This document shows positions 1 to 5,624 of a DNA stretch of 8,024 nt, one piece after another; the first letter of the stretch is position 1, and every line of letters begins with the position of its first letter. The DNA lies in NCBI GenBank assembly GCA_028701715.1, contig JAQVQF010000108.1, positions 1 to 8,024 on the forward strand, written 5' to 3'. The notes beneath the pieces were generated by a model, which worked only from the letters and a program-made list of their open reading frames with translations, was not told the DNA's origin and ran no database searches. The stretch comes from Eubacteriales bacterium. Lineage in GTDB: Bacteria > Bacillota > Clostridia > Oscillospirales > CAG-382. Position numbers and translations under genes: made by a program.

Positions 1-428
1 CAGCCGATAAACAGGGAAGAAGTAATGATCGGCGTATCGAGAAGCGAAAAGGTTATGCCCACAGCCAGCGCGTCCAAACTGGTGGCGACGGCAAGCGGGA
101 ACATGCTTTTTGCCGACATATCGCAGCCCGTACCGCATTCTTTCGCTTTTTCTTTCCGTGAAAACGACTCGCGTACCATACTCCCTCCGATAAGAATAAG
201 CAGCGTGAAAATTATCCAGTGGTCATAGCCGGTGACATATTTATTGAATTTCGAACCTAAAAACCAGCCCGCCACGGGCATCAGCGCCTGAAAACCCCCG
301 AACCATAAACCCGCTTTAACCGCGTTACCGGTTGAGTCTTTGCCCGACACAAGCCCCTTGCATATCGAGGCGGCAAACGCGTCCGCCGAAAGACCCGCCG
401 CAAGAAAAAACAATTCGATAAAATTCAT
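1..428 (-). CDS. mntP: Manganese efflux pump MntP, partial (C-terminus outside window)
   Basis: Exports Mn2+ across the cytoplasmic membrane. The frame opens at ATG (428-426) and stays open for 142 codons to the window edge; the family is usually about 180-190 residues, so roughly a quarter is missing. The N-terminus MNFIELFFLAAGLSADAFAAS carries the family's first membrane Asp motif (Asp16), and ATSLDALAVGI carries the second (Asp119); both are hallmarks of MntP. Four hydrophobic stretches are visible at about residues 3-22, 37-58, 68-86 and 109-130, with the Lys/Glu-rich loop 89-106 between the third and fourth; that loop has two Cys (98, 102). The Shine-Dalgarno is weak (GGGG, 7 bases before ATG). 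The identification is strengthened by the manganese riboswitch in the leader. Seen: motifs and start. Known: family role. Inferred: substrate. Confidence 0.95.
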   Translation of the reverse strand, partial: MNFIELFFLAAGLSADAFAASICKGLVSGKDSTGNAVKAGLWFGGFQALMPVAGWFLGSKFNKYVTGYDHWIIFTLLILIGGSMVRESFSRKEKAKECGTGCDMSAKSMFPLAVATSLDALAVGITFSLLDTPIITSSLFIG

Positions 429-507
429 AATAAACCCCGTATATTTTAAACTGCCGGAATACACCGCGTGAATGACGATATATTTAAACGGCTTTATAGC
501 TTTATAT

Positions 508-546
508 AAAAAAATAAAGACACACGCGCGGCGAAAGCCGCACATG
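508..546 (-). terminator. Riboswitch-controlled intrinsic terminator in the mntP leader
   Basis: Read on the minus strand, CATGTGCGGC (546-537) pairs with GCCGCGCGTG (532-523) around a TTTC loop. All ten positions pair, two of them G-T. A T-rich tract with a run of seven T follows (522-508). The first four bases of the stem, CATG (546-543), are also the 3' strand of riboswitch helix P1, so the terminator and the ligand-stabilised aptamer exclude each other. Expected outcome: premature termination at low Mn2+ and readthrough into mntP at high Mn2+. Confidence 0.9.
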
Positions 547-643
547 AGTCTCGTCTGTTTGAGACAAGCCAGACCTGTTCGAAAGCACAAACATCGTCAG
601 TATGTTGACTTGCCGCGCAAAACGCGCCGACTACTCCCCCATG
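543..643 (-). promoter_or_regulatory. yybP-ykoY family manganese riboswitch aptamer
   Basis: Minus strand. Helix P1 is CATGGG (643-638) with CTCATG (548-543). The hallmark GGGGAGTAG follows the P1 start (639-631), then a GC-rich hairpin (about 627-615), then GTCAACATA (609-601), then a second arm in which TCTG pairs with CAGA and is followed by CGAGAC (553-548). The same order and motifs (GGGGAGUAG, GUCAACAU, CAG-purine-rich-AGAC) are present in the E. coli mntP/alx riboswitches as I remember them. The family is known to sense Mn2+ and to switch on Mn exporters, which agrees with the mntP gene downstream. Boundaries are set by P1; individual distal base pairs were not computed. Confidence 0.93.
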
Positions 644-655
644 GGTAACGTGTGC

Positions 656-684
656 ATGATAGCATAAAAAGTTAGGCTTGTCAA
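656..684 (-). promoter_or_regulatory. mntP promoter (extended -10)
   Basis: Minus strand: perfect -35 TTGACA (684-679), 17-base spacer, TATCAT -10 (661-656) preceded by TG at the extended -10 position. The predicted start near 650 lies just before riboswitch helix P1, so the whole aptamer is in the transcript and the leader is about 220 bases. A T/A-tract (687-701) upstream of the -35 may act as an UP element. Confidence 0.85.
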
Positions 685-704
685 CCTTTTTAACAAAAAA
701 AGCC

Positions 705-734
705 TTGTTACCGCGCGAGCCGTGATTATATAAT
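705..734 (+). promoter_or_regulatory. Promoter for the radical SAM gene, back-to-back with the mntP promoter
   Basis: TTGTTA (705-710) as a 4/6 -35, 18-base spacer, then a perfect TATAAT (729-734). The predicted transcription start is near 741, leaving a short leader of about 40 bases before the ATG at 780. Only 20 bases separate this -35 from the opposing mntP -35, so both promoters share the A/T tract between them. Confidence 0.7.
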
Positions 735-779
735 GTCACCGCAAACGAAAAATAAACCTATACGGAAGTGATAATCTAT

Positions 780-1667
780 ATGCCGTTATGTCGTCTCTGC
801 CCGCGTAATTGCGGCGTTGACAGAATTAATGCAAAGGGATACTGCGGCGGAGGAATGAAAGCCTCGGTAGCGCATGTGATGCTGCATATGTGGGAGGAGC
901 CCTGTATTTCAGGCTCAAACGGCTCGGGAGCGGTGTTCTTTTCCGGCTGTCAGCTGAAATGCGTATACTGCCAGAACAGAGAAATATCGCACGGTAAAAT
1001 TGCTTCGGGAACGGAAAAAACGCCGCGTGAGCTTGCGGATATATTCCTTCATCTCCGGGATGAAGGAGCGCATAACATAAACCTTGTTACCCCCGACCAT
1101 TACGCCGTACAGATCAAAGAAGCGGCAGGTATAGCTAAATCGCTGGGGCTTGACATTCCCTTCGTTTATAATTGCTCGGGCTATGTAAATCCTTCGACAT
1201 TGCAAATGATCGATTTTGTCGATATATATCTTGTCGATTTTAAATATATGGATGATAACCTCGCGGAAAGATATTCGTCCTGCCACGGTTATGCCGATGC
1301 GGCAAAGGCCGCTGTCGCGGAAATGGTAAGACAGCGTCCCGTGCCCGCTTTTGACAAAGCCGGTATGATGACGGGAGGGGTTATCGTCCGACATCTGGTT
1401 ATTCCGGGCTGTGCGGACGATTCAAAAAGAATAATTGAATATTTATTTGGGACATACGGAGATACTATATATATCTCTCTTATGAATCAATTTACTCCGG
1501 TCGGACTCGAGGAATTTCCCGAAATCAACCGCCGCCTTACGACGCTGGAGTATAAAAGGCTGGTCGAATACGCAAAATCATTGGGAATAAATAACGCTTA
1601 TGTTCAGGAACGCGCGGCGGCCGATAAAAACTTTATTCCCGACTTCGGATTTCGGATTTCGGATTGA
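780..1667 (+). CDS. PflX-like radical SAM protein (COG1313 type)
   Basis: A cytoplasmic Fe-S enzyme related to pyruvate formate-lyase activating enzymes. The radical SAM cluster motif GCQLKCVYCQN supplies Cys57, Cys61 and Cys64 (CxxxCxxC). The N-terminus has a second Cys set, Cys4, Cys7, Cys11 and Cys22 (CRLCPRNC...GYC), typical of the PflX branch and possibly binding an extra metal or cluster. VRHLVIPG, late in the barrel, is also characteristic. The length, 295 residues, is normal for the family. I chose ATG 780 over the in-frame GTG 768: GGAAG (764-768) can serve as Shine-Dalgarno for 780 (11-base spacing, a little long), the conserved Cys motif starts right after this Met, and nothing comparable precedes GTG 768. 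The physiological substrate of PflX proteins is not established. No glycyl-radical enzyme lies in the window, so no partner can be assigned. The gene ends inside a 7-bp tandem repeat. Confidence 0.9.
   Translation: MPLCRLCPRNCGVDRINAKGYCGGGMKASVAHVMLHMWEEPCISGSNGSGAVFFSGCQLKCVYCQNREISHGKIASGTEKTPRELADIFLHLRDEGAHNINLVTPDHYAVQIKEAAGIAKSLGLDIPFVYNCSGYVNPSTLQMIDFVDIYLVDFKYMDDNLAERYSSCHGYADAAKAAVAEMVRQRPVPAFDKAGMMTGGVIVRHLVIPGCADDSKRIIEYLFGTYGDTIYISLMNQFTPVGLEEFPEINRRLTTLEYKRLVEYAKSLGINNAYVQERAAADKNFIPDFGFRISD
1644..1664 (+). repeat. Triple perfect heptanucleotide repeat TTCGGAT at the gene end
   Basis: TTCGGAT occurs three times without interruption (1644-1650, 1651-1657, 1658-1664) and runs directly into the TGA stop. 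Seven is not a multiple of three, so the repeat changes reading frame from unit to unit and any gain or loss of a unit would change the C-terminus of the radical SAM protein. Confidence 0.95.
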
Positions 1668-1818
1668 ATAAAAAGTAACACATTTATATTTCGGTAAAAT
1701 TGAATTATTAATATTATTTTTCCACAACATTTGTATACAGGCTGTTATATATCGCAATATATTGTGCAGATACTACAAAATGCCTAAATAATTGCTTTGC
1801 TTTTCGTGACTTTTCATA
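1668..1818. other. AT-rich spacer between the radical SAM gene and xpt
   Basis: Strongly A/T-rich with no open frame of note. It contains the 10-bp palindrome CAATATATTG (about 1755-1764) but no GC-rich hairpin with a T tract, so no terminator for the upstream gene can be supported. The conserved purine-riboswitch loop and junction sequences were looked for and not seen. Confidence 0.6.
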
Positions 1819-1848
1819 TTGAAATGTTTTATTAAAATAAGGTAAAAT
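1819..1848 (+). promoter_or_regulatory. Probable xpt promoter
   Basis: TTGAAA (1819-1824, 5/6 of the -35 consensus), 18-base spacer, TAAAAT (1843-1848, 5/6 of the -10). The predicted start near 1855 gives a leader of about 37 bases ending in a purine-rich Shine-Dalgarno region (GAAGGGAAGTGGG, 1874-1886). The leader is too short to hold a purine riboswitch. Confidence 0.6.
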
Positions 1849-1891
1849 ACATGTATAGTTTTTTCATCAGACTGAAGGGAAGTGGGCTTCG

Positions 1892-2464
1892 ATGAATTTT
1901 GTCGAAAAACGTATTATTTCGGACGGCAAAATCGGAGAAGGCGACGTTCTAAAGGTCGACGGATTTCTCAATCATCAGGTTGACGTAAACTTTCTTAACG
2001 AGATAGGAAGGGAATTTTATAAAATTTACAGCGATTGCGGCGTAAACAAGATCATTACGATCGAAGCATCCGGTATAGGAATAGCTTGTATAACGGCGCA
2101 ATTTTTTAATGTTCCCGTGGTTTTCGCCAAAAAAGCCAAAACCGTAAACATTTACGGCGACGTTTATAAGGCGAAGGCCGAATCCTACACACACAAGGGC
2201 GCTTATGATATAATCATGTCCAAGGAATTTATACATAAAGGCGACAGAGTATTGATAATAGACGATTTCCTTGCGAAAGGCAACGCGCTCAAGGCGCTTA
2301 TCAAGCTCGTCGAGGATGCTAACGCCGAAATCGCGGGTGTCGGCATAGTTATTGAAAAAGCTTACCAGGGCGGCGGGGAATATGTACGCAGCCTGGGAAT
2401 AAAAGTGGAATCCCTTGCGCGTATCGCAGCCATGAGCATTAACGAAGGCATTGTCTTTTGTTAA
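1892..2464 (+). CDS. xpt: Xanthine phosphoribosyltransferase
   Basis: Converts xanthine plus PRPP to XMP and pyrophosphate in the cytoplasm, a purine base salvage step. The 190 residues match the size of the Bacillus enzyme (194). Visible features, all shared with B. subtilis Xpt: the N-terminal LKVDGFLNHQVD (20-31), the early core segment IITIEASGIGIA (54-65), the PRPP-binding loop VLIIDDFLAKGNA (120-132) with the paired Asp residues, the segment GVGIVIEKAYQ (149-159), and ESLARI near the C-terminus (173-178). ATG 1892 is preceded by GGGAAG at workable spacing. The gene lies 85 bases before a BMP-type importer with no terminator between them, so co-transcription is possible. In Bacillus xpt is controlled by a guanine riboswitch; none is seen here. 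Confidence 0.95.
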   Translation: MNFVEKRIISDGKIGEGDVLKVDGFLNHQVDVNFLNEIGREFYKIYSDCGVNKIITIEASGIGIACITAQFFNVPVVFAKKAKTVNIYGDVYKAKAESYTHKGAYDIIMSKEFIHKGDRVLIIDDFLAKGNALKALIKLVEDANAEIAGVGIVIEKAYQGGGEYVRSLGIKVESLARIAAMSINEGIVFC

Positions 2465-2549
2465 ACATATAAAAGCCTAATATACTTATTTTACGATTCC
2501 CATTTTAGAAAAATAAAAAGAAAAGAAAAGAAAAAACAGGAGGAACAAT

Positions 2550-3968
2550 ATGCAAAAGAAATCCATTCTGCGTGTTATCATTCTCGTACTGATTTCCGCG
2601 CTTCTGCTTTCCATGGCCGCCTGCGGCAAAACCGGAGACGACAAAAGTCAGGAAACCAGCGACAAAAGCCAGGAAACAAGCGACACCAGCCAGGCGGAAA
2701 TTCAAGAACCCGCTTCTTTCGGCTGGACCAAGACACTTAGTCTCGCGGAAACCGGTGTCGTGAAGGAAACGGCTCCCGCACTTACCGGCGACGCTTCTCA
2801 GCTTAAAATAGGCGTCATACTTGTCGGCGACGAAACCGAAGGCTATACCAAAGCTCATATCGACGGCATTAAAGACGCGGCGGACGAGCTCGGCTTGTCA
2901 GAATCCCAGATTATCTGGAAATACAGCGTTGCGGAAAACGAGGACGTTGTCACAGCCGCCGACCAGCTTTACGCGGAAGGCTGCAGACTCATCATTTCAA
3001 ATTCGTACGGTCATCAGGAATATATGCTTGAAGCCGCTACCAAGCATTCCGACGCTCATTTTATTGCCCTTACCGGCGATAACGCCGCGGCCAATGTGGC
3101 GGCGAACGTGGTTTCCAATTTTTCCAACGCCTTTACGGATGTTTATGAATCCCGTTATGTTTCGGGCGTGGTCGCCGGACTCAAGCTCAAGGCGCTTGTG
3201 GACGACGGCACTCTCACCAAGGAAAAGCTTCCCGACAGCTTTGATGCGGACGGCAATATTAAAATAGGCTACGTGGGCGCGTTCAACTATGCCGAGGTTA
3301 TGTCCGGCTTTACCGCCTTCTTCCTCGGAATAAAATCCGTGGTTTCCAATGTTTCCATGGAAGTTTACTATACCAGCTCCTGGTTCGATTTCGATAAGGA
3401 AAAATCCGCCGCCGAAACCTTCATCAATCGCGGCTGTGTAATTATCGGGCAGCACGCCGATTCCGCCGGAGCGCCCACCGCCGTTGAAACGGCTTATGAC
3501 GCCGGCAAGCTTGTTTTCTCCGTCGGTTATAATGTTTCCATGCTTGACGCCGCAGAAGACGCTGCTCTTACTTCCGCCACCAATGTTTGGGGAGTATACT
3601 ACAAATACGCGTTCGCCACATTCATTAACGGCGGTGATATCGCTGTAAACTGGTCTGCCGGTTATAACGACGGCGCAGTTGAAATCACCGAACTGGGTGC
3701 ATCCTGCGCGGAAGGTACTGCCGCTTACGTTGAGGATATTATTAATCAGATAAAGGCCGGCACGCTTCATGTGTTTGACACTTCCAAGTTTACCTACAAG
3801 GGTAAAAACCTTACCTGGGCTTACGCTACCGATTCCGACGGCAATTATGTTTACGACATGAACAATGTCATTGCCGACGGATATTATCATGAATCCCATG
3901 TACAGAGCGCTCCCGCCTTCAACATCCTGATCGACGGTATCAGCGAACTGAACACACCGGGCAATTAA
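2550..3968 (+). CDS. BMP-family ABC transporter substrate-binding lipoprotein (probable nucleoside binding)
   Basis: Extracellular, membrane-anchored receptor of the adjacent importer. Signal peptide: MQKKSILR, a hydrophobic stretch (about 9-22) and lipobox SMAAC, with lipid-bearing Cys25. A hydrophilic linker (26-84) follows, holding a heptapeptide repeat DKSQETS at 31-37 and 38-44 and a partial copy at 45-48. The BMP/PnrA-like domain starts near LKIGVILVGD (85-94) and runs to the end; typical pieces are the GYTKAHIDGIKDA segment, IGYVGAFNYAEVMSGF, and GCVIIGQHADSAGAP. At 472 residues it is longer than the usual 350-370, mostly because of the linker and a C-terminal extension. A strong Shine-Dalgarno AGGAGG (2538-2543) sits 6 bases before ATG. 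BMP proteins bind purine nucleosides (PnrA/TmpC, BmpA) or, in some cases, riboflavin (RfuA). The xpt neighbour favours purines, but the ligand is inferred. Confidence 0.92.
   Translation: MQKKSILRVIILVLISALLLSMAACGKTGDDKSQETSDKSQETSDTSQAEIQEPASFGWTKTLSLAETGVVKETAPALTGDASQLKIGVILVGDETEGYTKAHIDGIKDAADELGLSESQIIWKYSVAENEDVVTAADQLYAEGCRLIISNSYGHQEYMLEAATKHSDAHFIALTGDNAAANVAANVVSNFSNAFTDVYESRYVSGVVAGLKLKALVDDGTLTKEKLPDSFDADGNIKIGYVGAFNYAEVMSGFTAFFLGIKSVVSNVSMEVYYTSSWFDFDKEKSAAETFINRGCVIIGQHADSAGAPTAVETAYDAGKLVFSVGYNVSMLDAAEDAALTSATNVWGVYYKYAFATFINGGDIAVNWSAGYNDGAVEITELGASCAEGTAAYVEDIINQIKAGTLHVFDTSKFTYKGKNLTWAYATDSDGNYVYDMNNVIADGYYHESHVQSAPAFNILIDGISELNTPGN
2640..2693 (+). repeat. 21-bp in-frame tandem repeat in the lipoprotein linker
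   Basis: Two near-identical 21-base units (2640-2660, 2661-2681) plus a 12-base partial third (2682-2693) encode DKSQETS, DKSQETS, DTSQ. Being a multiple of three, copy-number change would lengthen or shorten the tether without a frameshift. Confidence 0.9.
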
Positions 3969-3993
3969 AGCGACCCGAATTCGGAAATTCTGC

Positions 3994-4035
3994 GAGGGAG
4001 ACCATTTAAAGAGTCTCCCTCAATGTTTTTATTTT
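3994..4035 (+). terminator. Intra-operon stem-loop (attenuator or partial terminator) after the binding protein
   Basis: GAGGGAGAC (3994-4002) pairs perfectly with GTCTCCCTC (4013-4021) around a 10-base A/T-rich loop, followed by AATGTTTTTATTTT. The T tract begins three bases after the stem and is broken by one A, which suggests partial rather than complete termination. It stands 26 bases after the lipoprotein stop and 47 bases before the ATPase start, where it would raise lipoprotein mRNA over downstream genes or protect the 3' end of the first cistron. Confidence 0.8.
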
Positions 4036-4049
4036 CACAGATCACAGAT
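4036..4049 (+). repeat. Heptanucleotide direct repeat CACAGAT x2
   Basis: CACAGAT at 4036-4042 and 4043-4049, followed by CAT, just upstream of the ATPase Shine-Dalgarno. Short, and on its own not significant; noted because two other 7-bp tandem repeats occur at gene boundaries in this window. Confidence 0.7.
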
Positions 4050-4052
4050 CAT

Positions 4053-4058
4053 AGGAGG
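4053..4058 (+). promoter_or_regulatory. Ribosome binding site deciding the ATPase start
   Basis: A perfect AGGAGG lies 9 bases before GTG 4068. The upstream in-frame ATG at 4023 has no Shine-Dalgarno and falls immediately after the terminator stem, inside its T-rich tail, so GTG 4068 is the supported start. Confidence 0.88.
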
Positions 4059-4067
4059 AGAAAACCG

Positions 4068-5624
4068 GTGTCTGATATTCCCGCAGCAATAGAATTTAAA
4101 AATATAACAAAAACCTTCGGCAGCATAACGGCGAACAGCGATATAAGCTTTGAAATTCGCCGCGGAGAAATTTTATCGCTTCTCGGTGAAAATGGAAGCG
4201 GTAAAACAACTCTGATGAATATGCTTTCCGGCATATACTACCCGGACAGCGGTAAAATATATATTAACGGGAACTCCGTTTCCATAAAATCGCCCAAGGA
4301 CGCTTATAAACTGGGAATAGGTATGATTCATCAGCATTTCAAGCTGATAGACGTATTCACCGTAACTGAAAACGTGGTGCTGGGTTTACCCGGTAAAATC
4401 GGGCTTGATCTTAAAACCGCAAGGGACAGGGTGACGGAAATTTGCAAAAAATACGGCTTTGAATTGAATCCCGACCAAAAGGTTTATGACATGAACGTTT
4501 CCCAGAAGCAGACGCTGGAAATAGTCAAGCTGTTATACCGCAAAGCGGACATTTTAATACTCGACGAGCCGACCGCCGTGCTCACCCCGCAGGAAACCGA
4601 AAATCTGTTTAAGGTAATCCGCAATATGCGCGACGACGGAAAATCAATTATCATAATTACGCACAAGCTTCATGAGGTCCTTGCGGTTTCCGACCGCGTC
4701 GCGATACTCCGCAAGGGCGAATATATAGCGACGGTCAACACCGGCGAAGCCACCGAGCTTTCGCTTACCGAAATGATGGTGGGAAAAAAAGTAATCCTGA
4801 ATATTGATCGCCCGGAGCCGTTAAATCCGGTAAAACGCATAGAGGTGCAAGGCCTGAGCGTTGTAAATGCCGAAGGCATAAAAACTCTCGACGACATTTC
4901 CTTCGAACTTTACGGCGGTGAAATTCTCGGCATCGCCGGTATTTCCGGCTGCGGACAGAAGGAACTGCTTGAGGCGATAGCGGGGCTTCAAAAAACCGGT
5001 CCCGGAAGCAGCATAAAATTCCACCCCACGGATGATATAAAAGACGTTAAATCTCTTATCGGTAAAACCCCCAAGGAAATCAGAAATTACGGCATCGCGC
5101 TTTCGTTTGTACCGGAAGACAGATTGGGCATGGGGCTGGTGGGCTCCATGGGTATGCCCGAGAACATGATGTTGAAAACATATAACGAGGATAACAGTAT
5201 ATTCCTAAACCTAAAGAATCCCGTAAAGAGCGCCGAGGAAATTAAAAACACTCTCGAAGTGGCGACTCCCTCGTTAAACACCCCGGTGAGGACGCTTTCG
5301 GGCGGGAATATACAAAAGGTGCTGGTCGGACGCGAAATATCCAGCGTTCCCGCCGTGCTCATGACCGCTTATGCTGTGCGCGGGCTGGATATAAACACCT
5401 CCTATATGATATATGACCTTATAAACGAGCAAAAAAAGAGAGGCGTCGCCGTTATATTCGTAGGCGAGGACCTGGATGTTTTATTGGCGATAAGCGACAG
5501 AATTCTGGTCCTGTGCGGCGGTAAAAGCAACGGAATAGTGGACGCCCGTACAACCACCAAGGAAAAAGTAGGTCTTATGATGACCACCTTAAACAATGTC
5601 GGAGGTTCGCAGGATGGAAAATAA
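4068..5624 (+). CDS. BMP-type importer ATP-binding protein with two ATPase domains
   Basis: Cytoplasmic energy-coupling subunit, 518 residues from GTG 4068. NBD1: Walker A GENGSGKT (40-47), Q-loop IHQH (88-91), atypical signature NVSQKQ (143-148), Walker B ILILDE with catalytic Glu167, H-loop ITHK (His199). NBD2: degenerate Walker A GISGCGQKE (291-299) lacking the Lys-Thr pair, the family motif FVPEDR (347-352), a canonical signature LSGGN (410-414), and a Walker B region VLMTAYAVRGLD (430-441) without the catalytic Asp-Glu, with no switch His in FVGED (465-469). This asymmetry is characteristic of the NupO/RfuB-like ATPases that pair with BMP proteins; ATP turnover should depend on NBD1 Walker A/B with NBD2 signature. 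It overlaps the first permease by 11 bases, implying coupled translation. Close to sugar importer ATPases (RbsA/MglA), but the neighbours show it is the BMP type. Confidence 0.93.
   Translation: MSDIPAAIEFKNITKTFGSITANSDISFEIRRGEILSLLGENGSGKTTLMNMLSGIYYPDSGKIYINGNSVSIKSPKDAYKLGIGMIHQHFKLIDVFTVTENVVLGLPGKIGLDLKTARDRVTEICKKYGFELNPDQKVYDMNVSQKQTLEIVKLLYRKADILILDEPTAVLTPQETENLFKVIRNMRDDGKSIIIITHKLHEVLAVSDRVAILRKGEYIATVNTGEATELSLTEMMVGKKVILNIDRPEPLNPVKRIEVQGLSVVNAEGIKTLDDISFELYGGEILGIAGISGCGQKELLEAIAGLQKTGPGSSIKFHPTDDIKDVKSLIGKTPKEIRNYGIALSFVPEDRLGMGLVGSMGMPENMMLKTYNEDNSIFLNLKNPVKSAEEIKNTLEVATPSLNTPVRTLSGGNIQKVLVGREISSVPAVLMTAYAVRGLDINTSYMIYDLINEQKKRGVAVIFVGEDLDVLLAISDRILVLCGGKSNGIVDARTTTKEKVGLMMTTLNNVGGSQDGK
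5601..5605 (+). promoter_or_regulatory. Ribosome binding site deciding the permease 1 start
   Basis: GGAGG lies 8 bases before ATG 5614. An in-frame ATG at 5596 lies upstream of this site and has no Shine-Dalgarno of its own, so 5614 is preferred. The site is inside the end of the ATPase reading frame. Confidence 0.85.

Noticed and set aside
25..228. 67-codon plus-strand frame at the left edge
   Set aside because: Shadow of mntP, whose minus-strand translation matches family motifs throughout.
494..739. 81-codon open frame on the minus strand ahead of mntP
   Set aside because: It overlaps the promoter, riboswitch and terminator. The sequence is explained by RNA structure, and the frame has no credible ribosome binding site or family resemblance.
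1874..1890. Small hairpin GAAG/CTTC over the xpt ribosome binding site
   Set aside because: Four base pairs with a four-base loop; too weak to claim translational control.
1668..1891. Possible purine riboswitch upstream of xpt
   Set aside because: None of the conserved purine aptamer core sequences are present, and the predicted leader after the promoter is only about 37 bases.
2511..2536. AAAAG-type purine repeats before the lipoprotein ribosome binding site
   Set aside because: Simple A-rich leader sequence, common near strong translation starts; no further structure seen.
2465..2549. Separate promoter for the lipoprotein gene
   Set aside because: Only poor matches to -35/-10 in an A-rich stretch. 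A promoter here is possible but not supportable by eye.
2997..3899. 300-codon minus-strand frame inside the lipoprotein gene
   Set aside because: Long but antisense to a clear BMP-domain protein. Its translation is Gly/Val/Ile-rich without domain motifs, the usual result of codon bias on the opposite strand.
4023..4067. Upstream in-frame ATG extending the ATPase by 15 residues
   Set aside because: It follows directly on the terminator stem and has no ribosome binding site, while GTG 4068 has a perfect AGGAGG.
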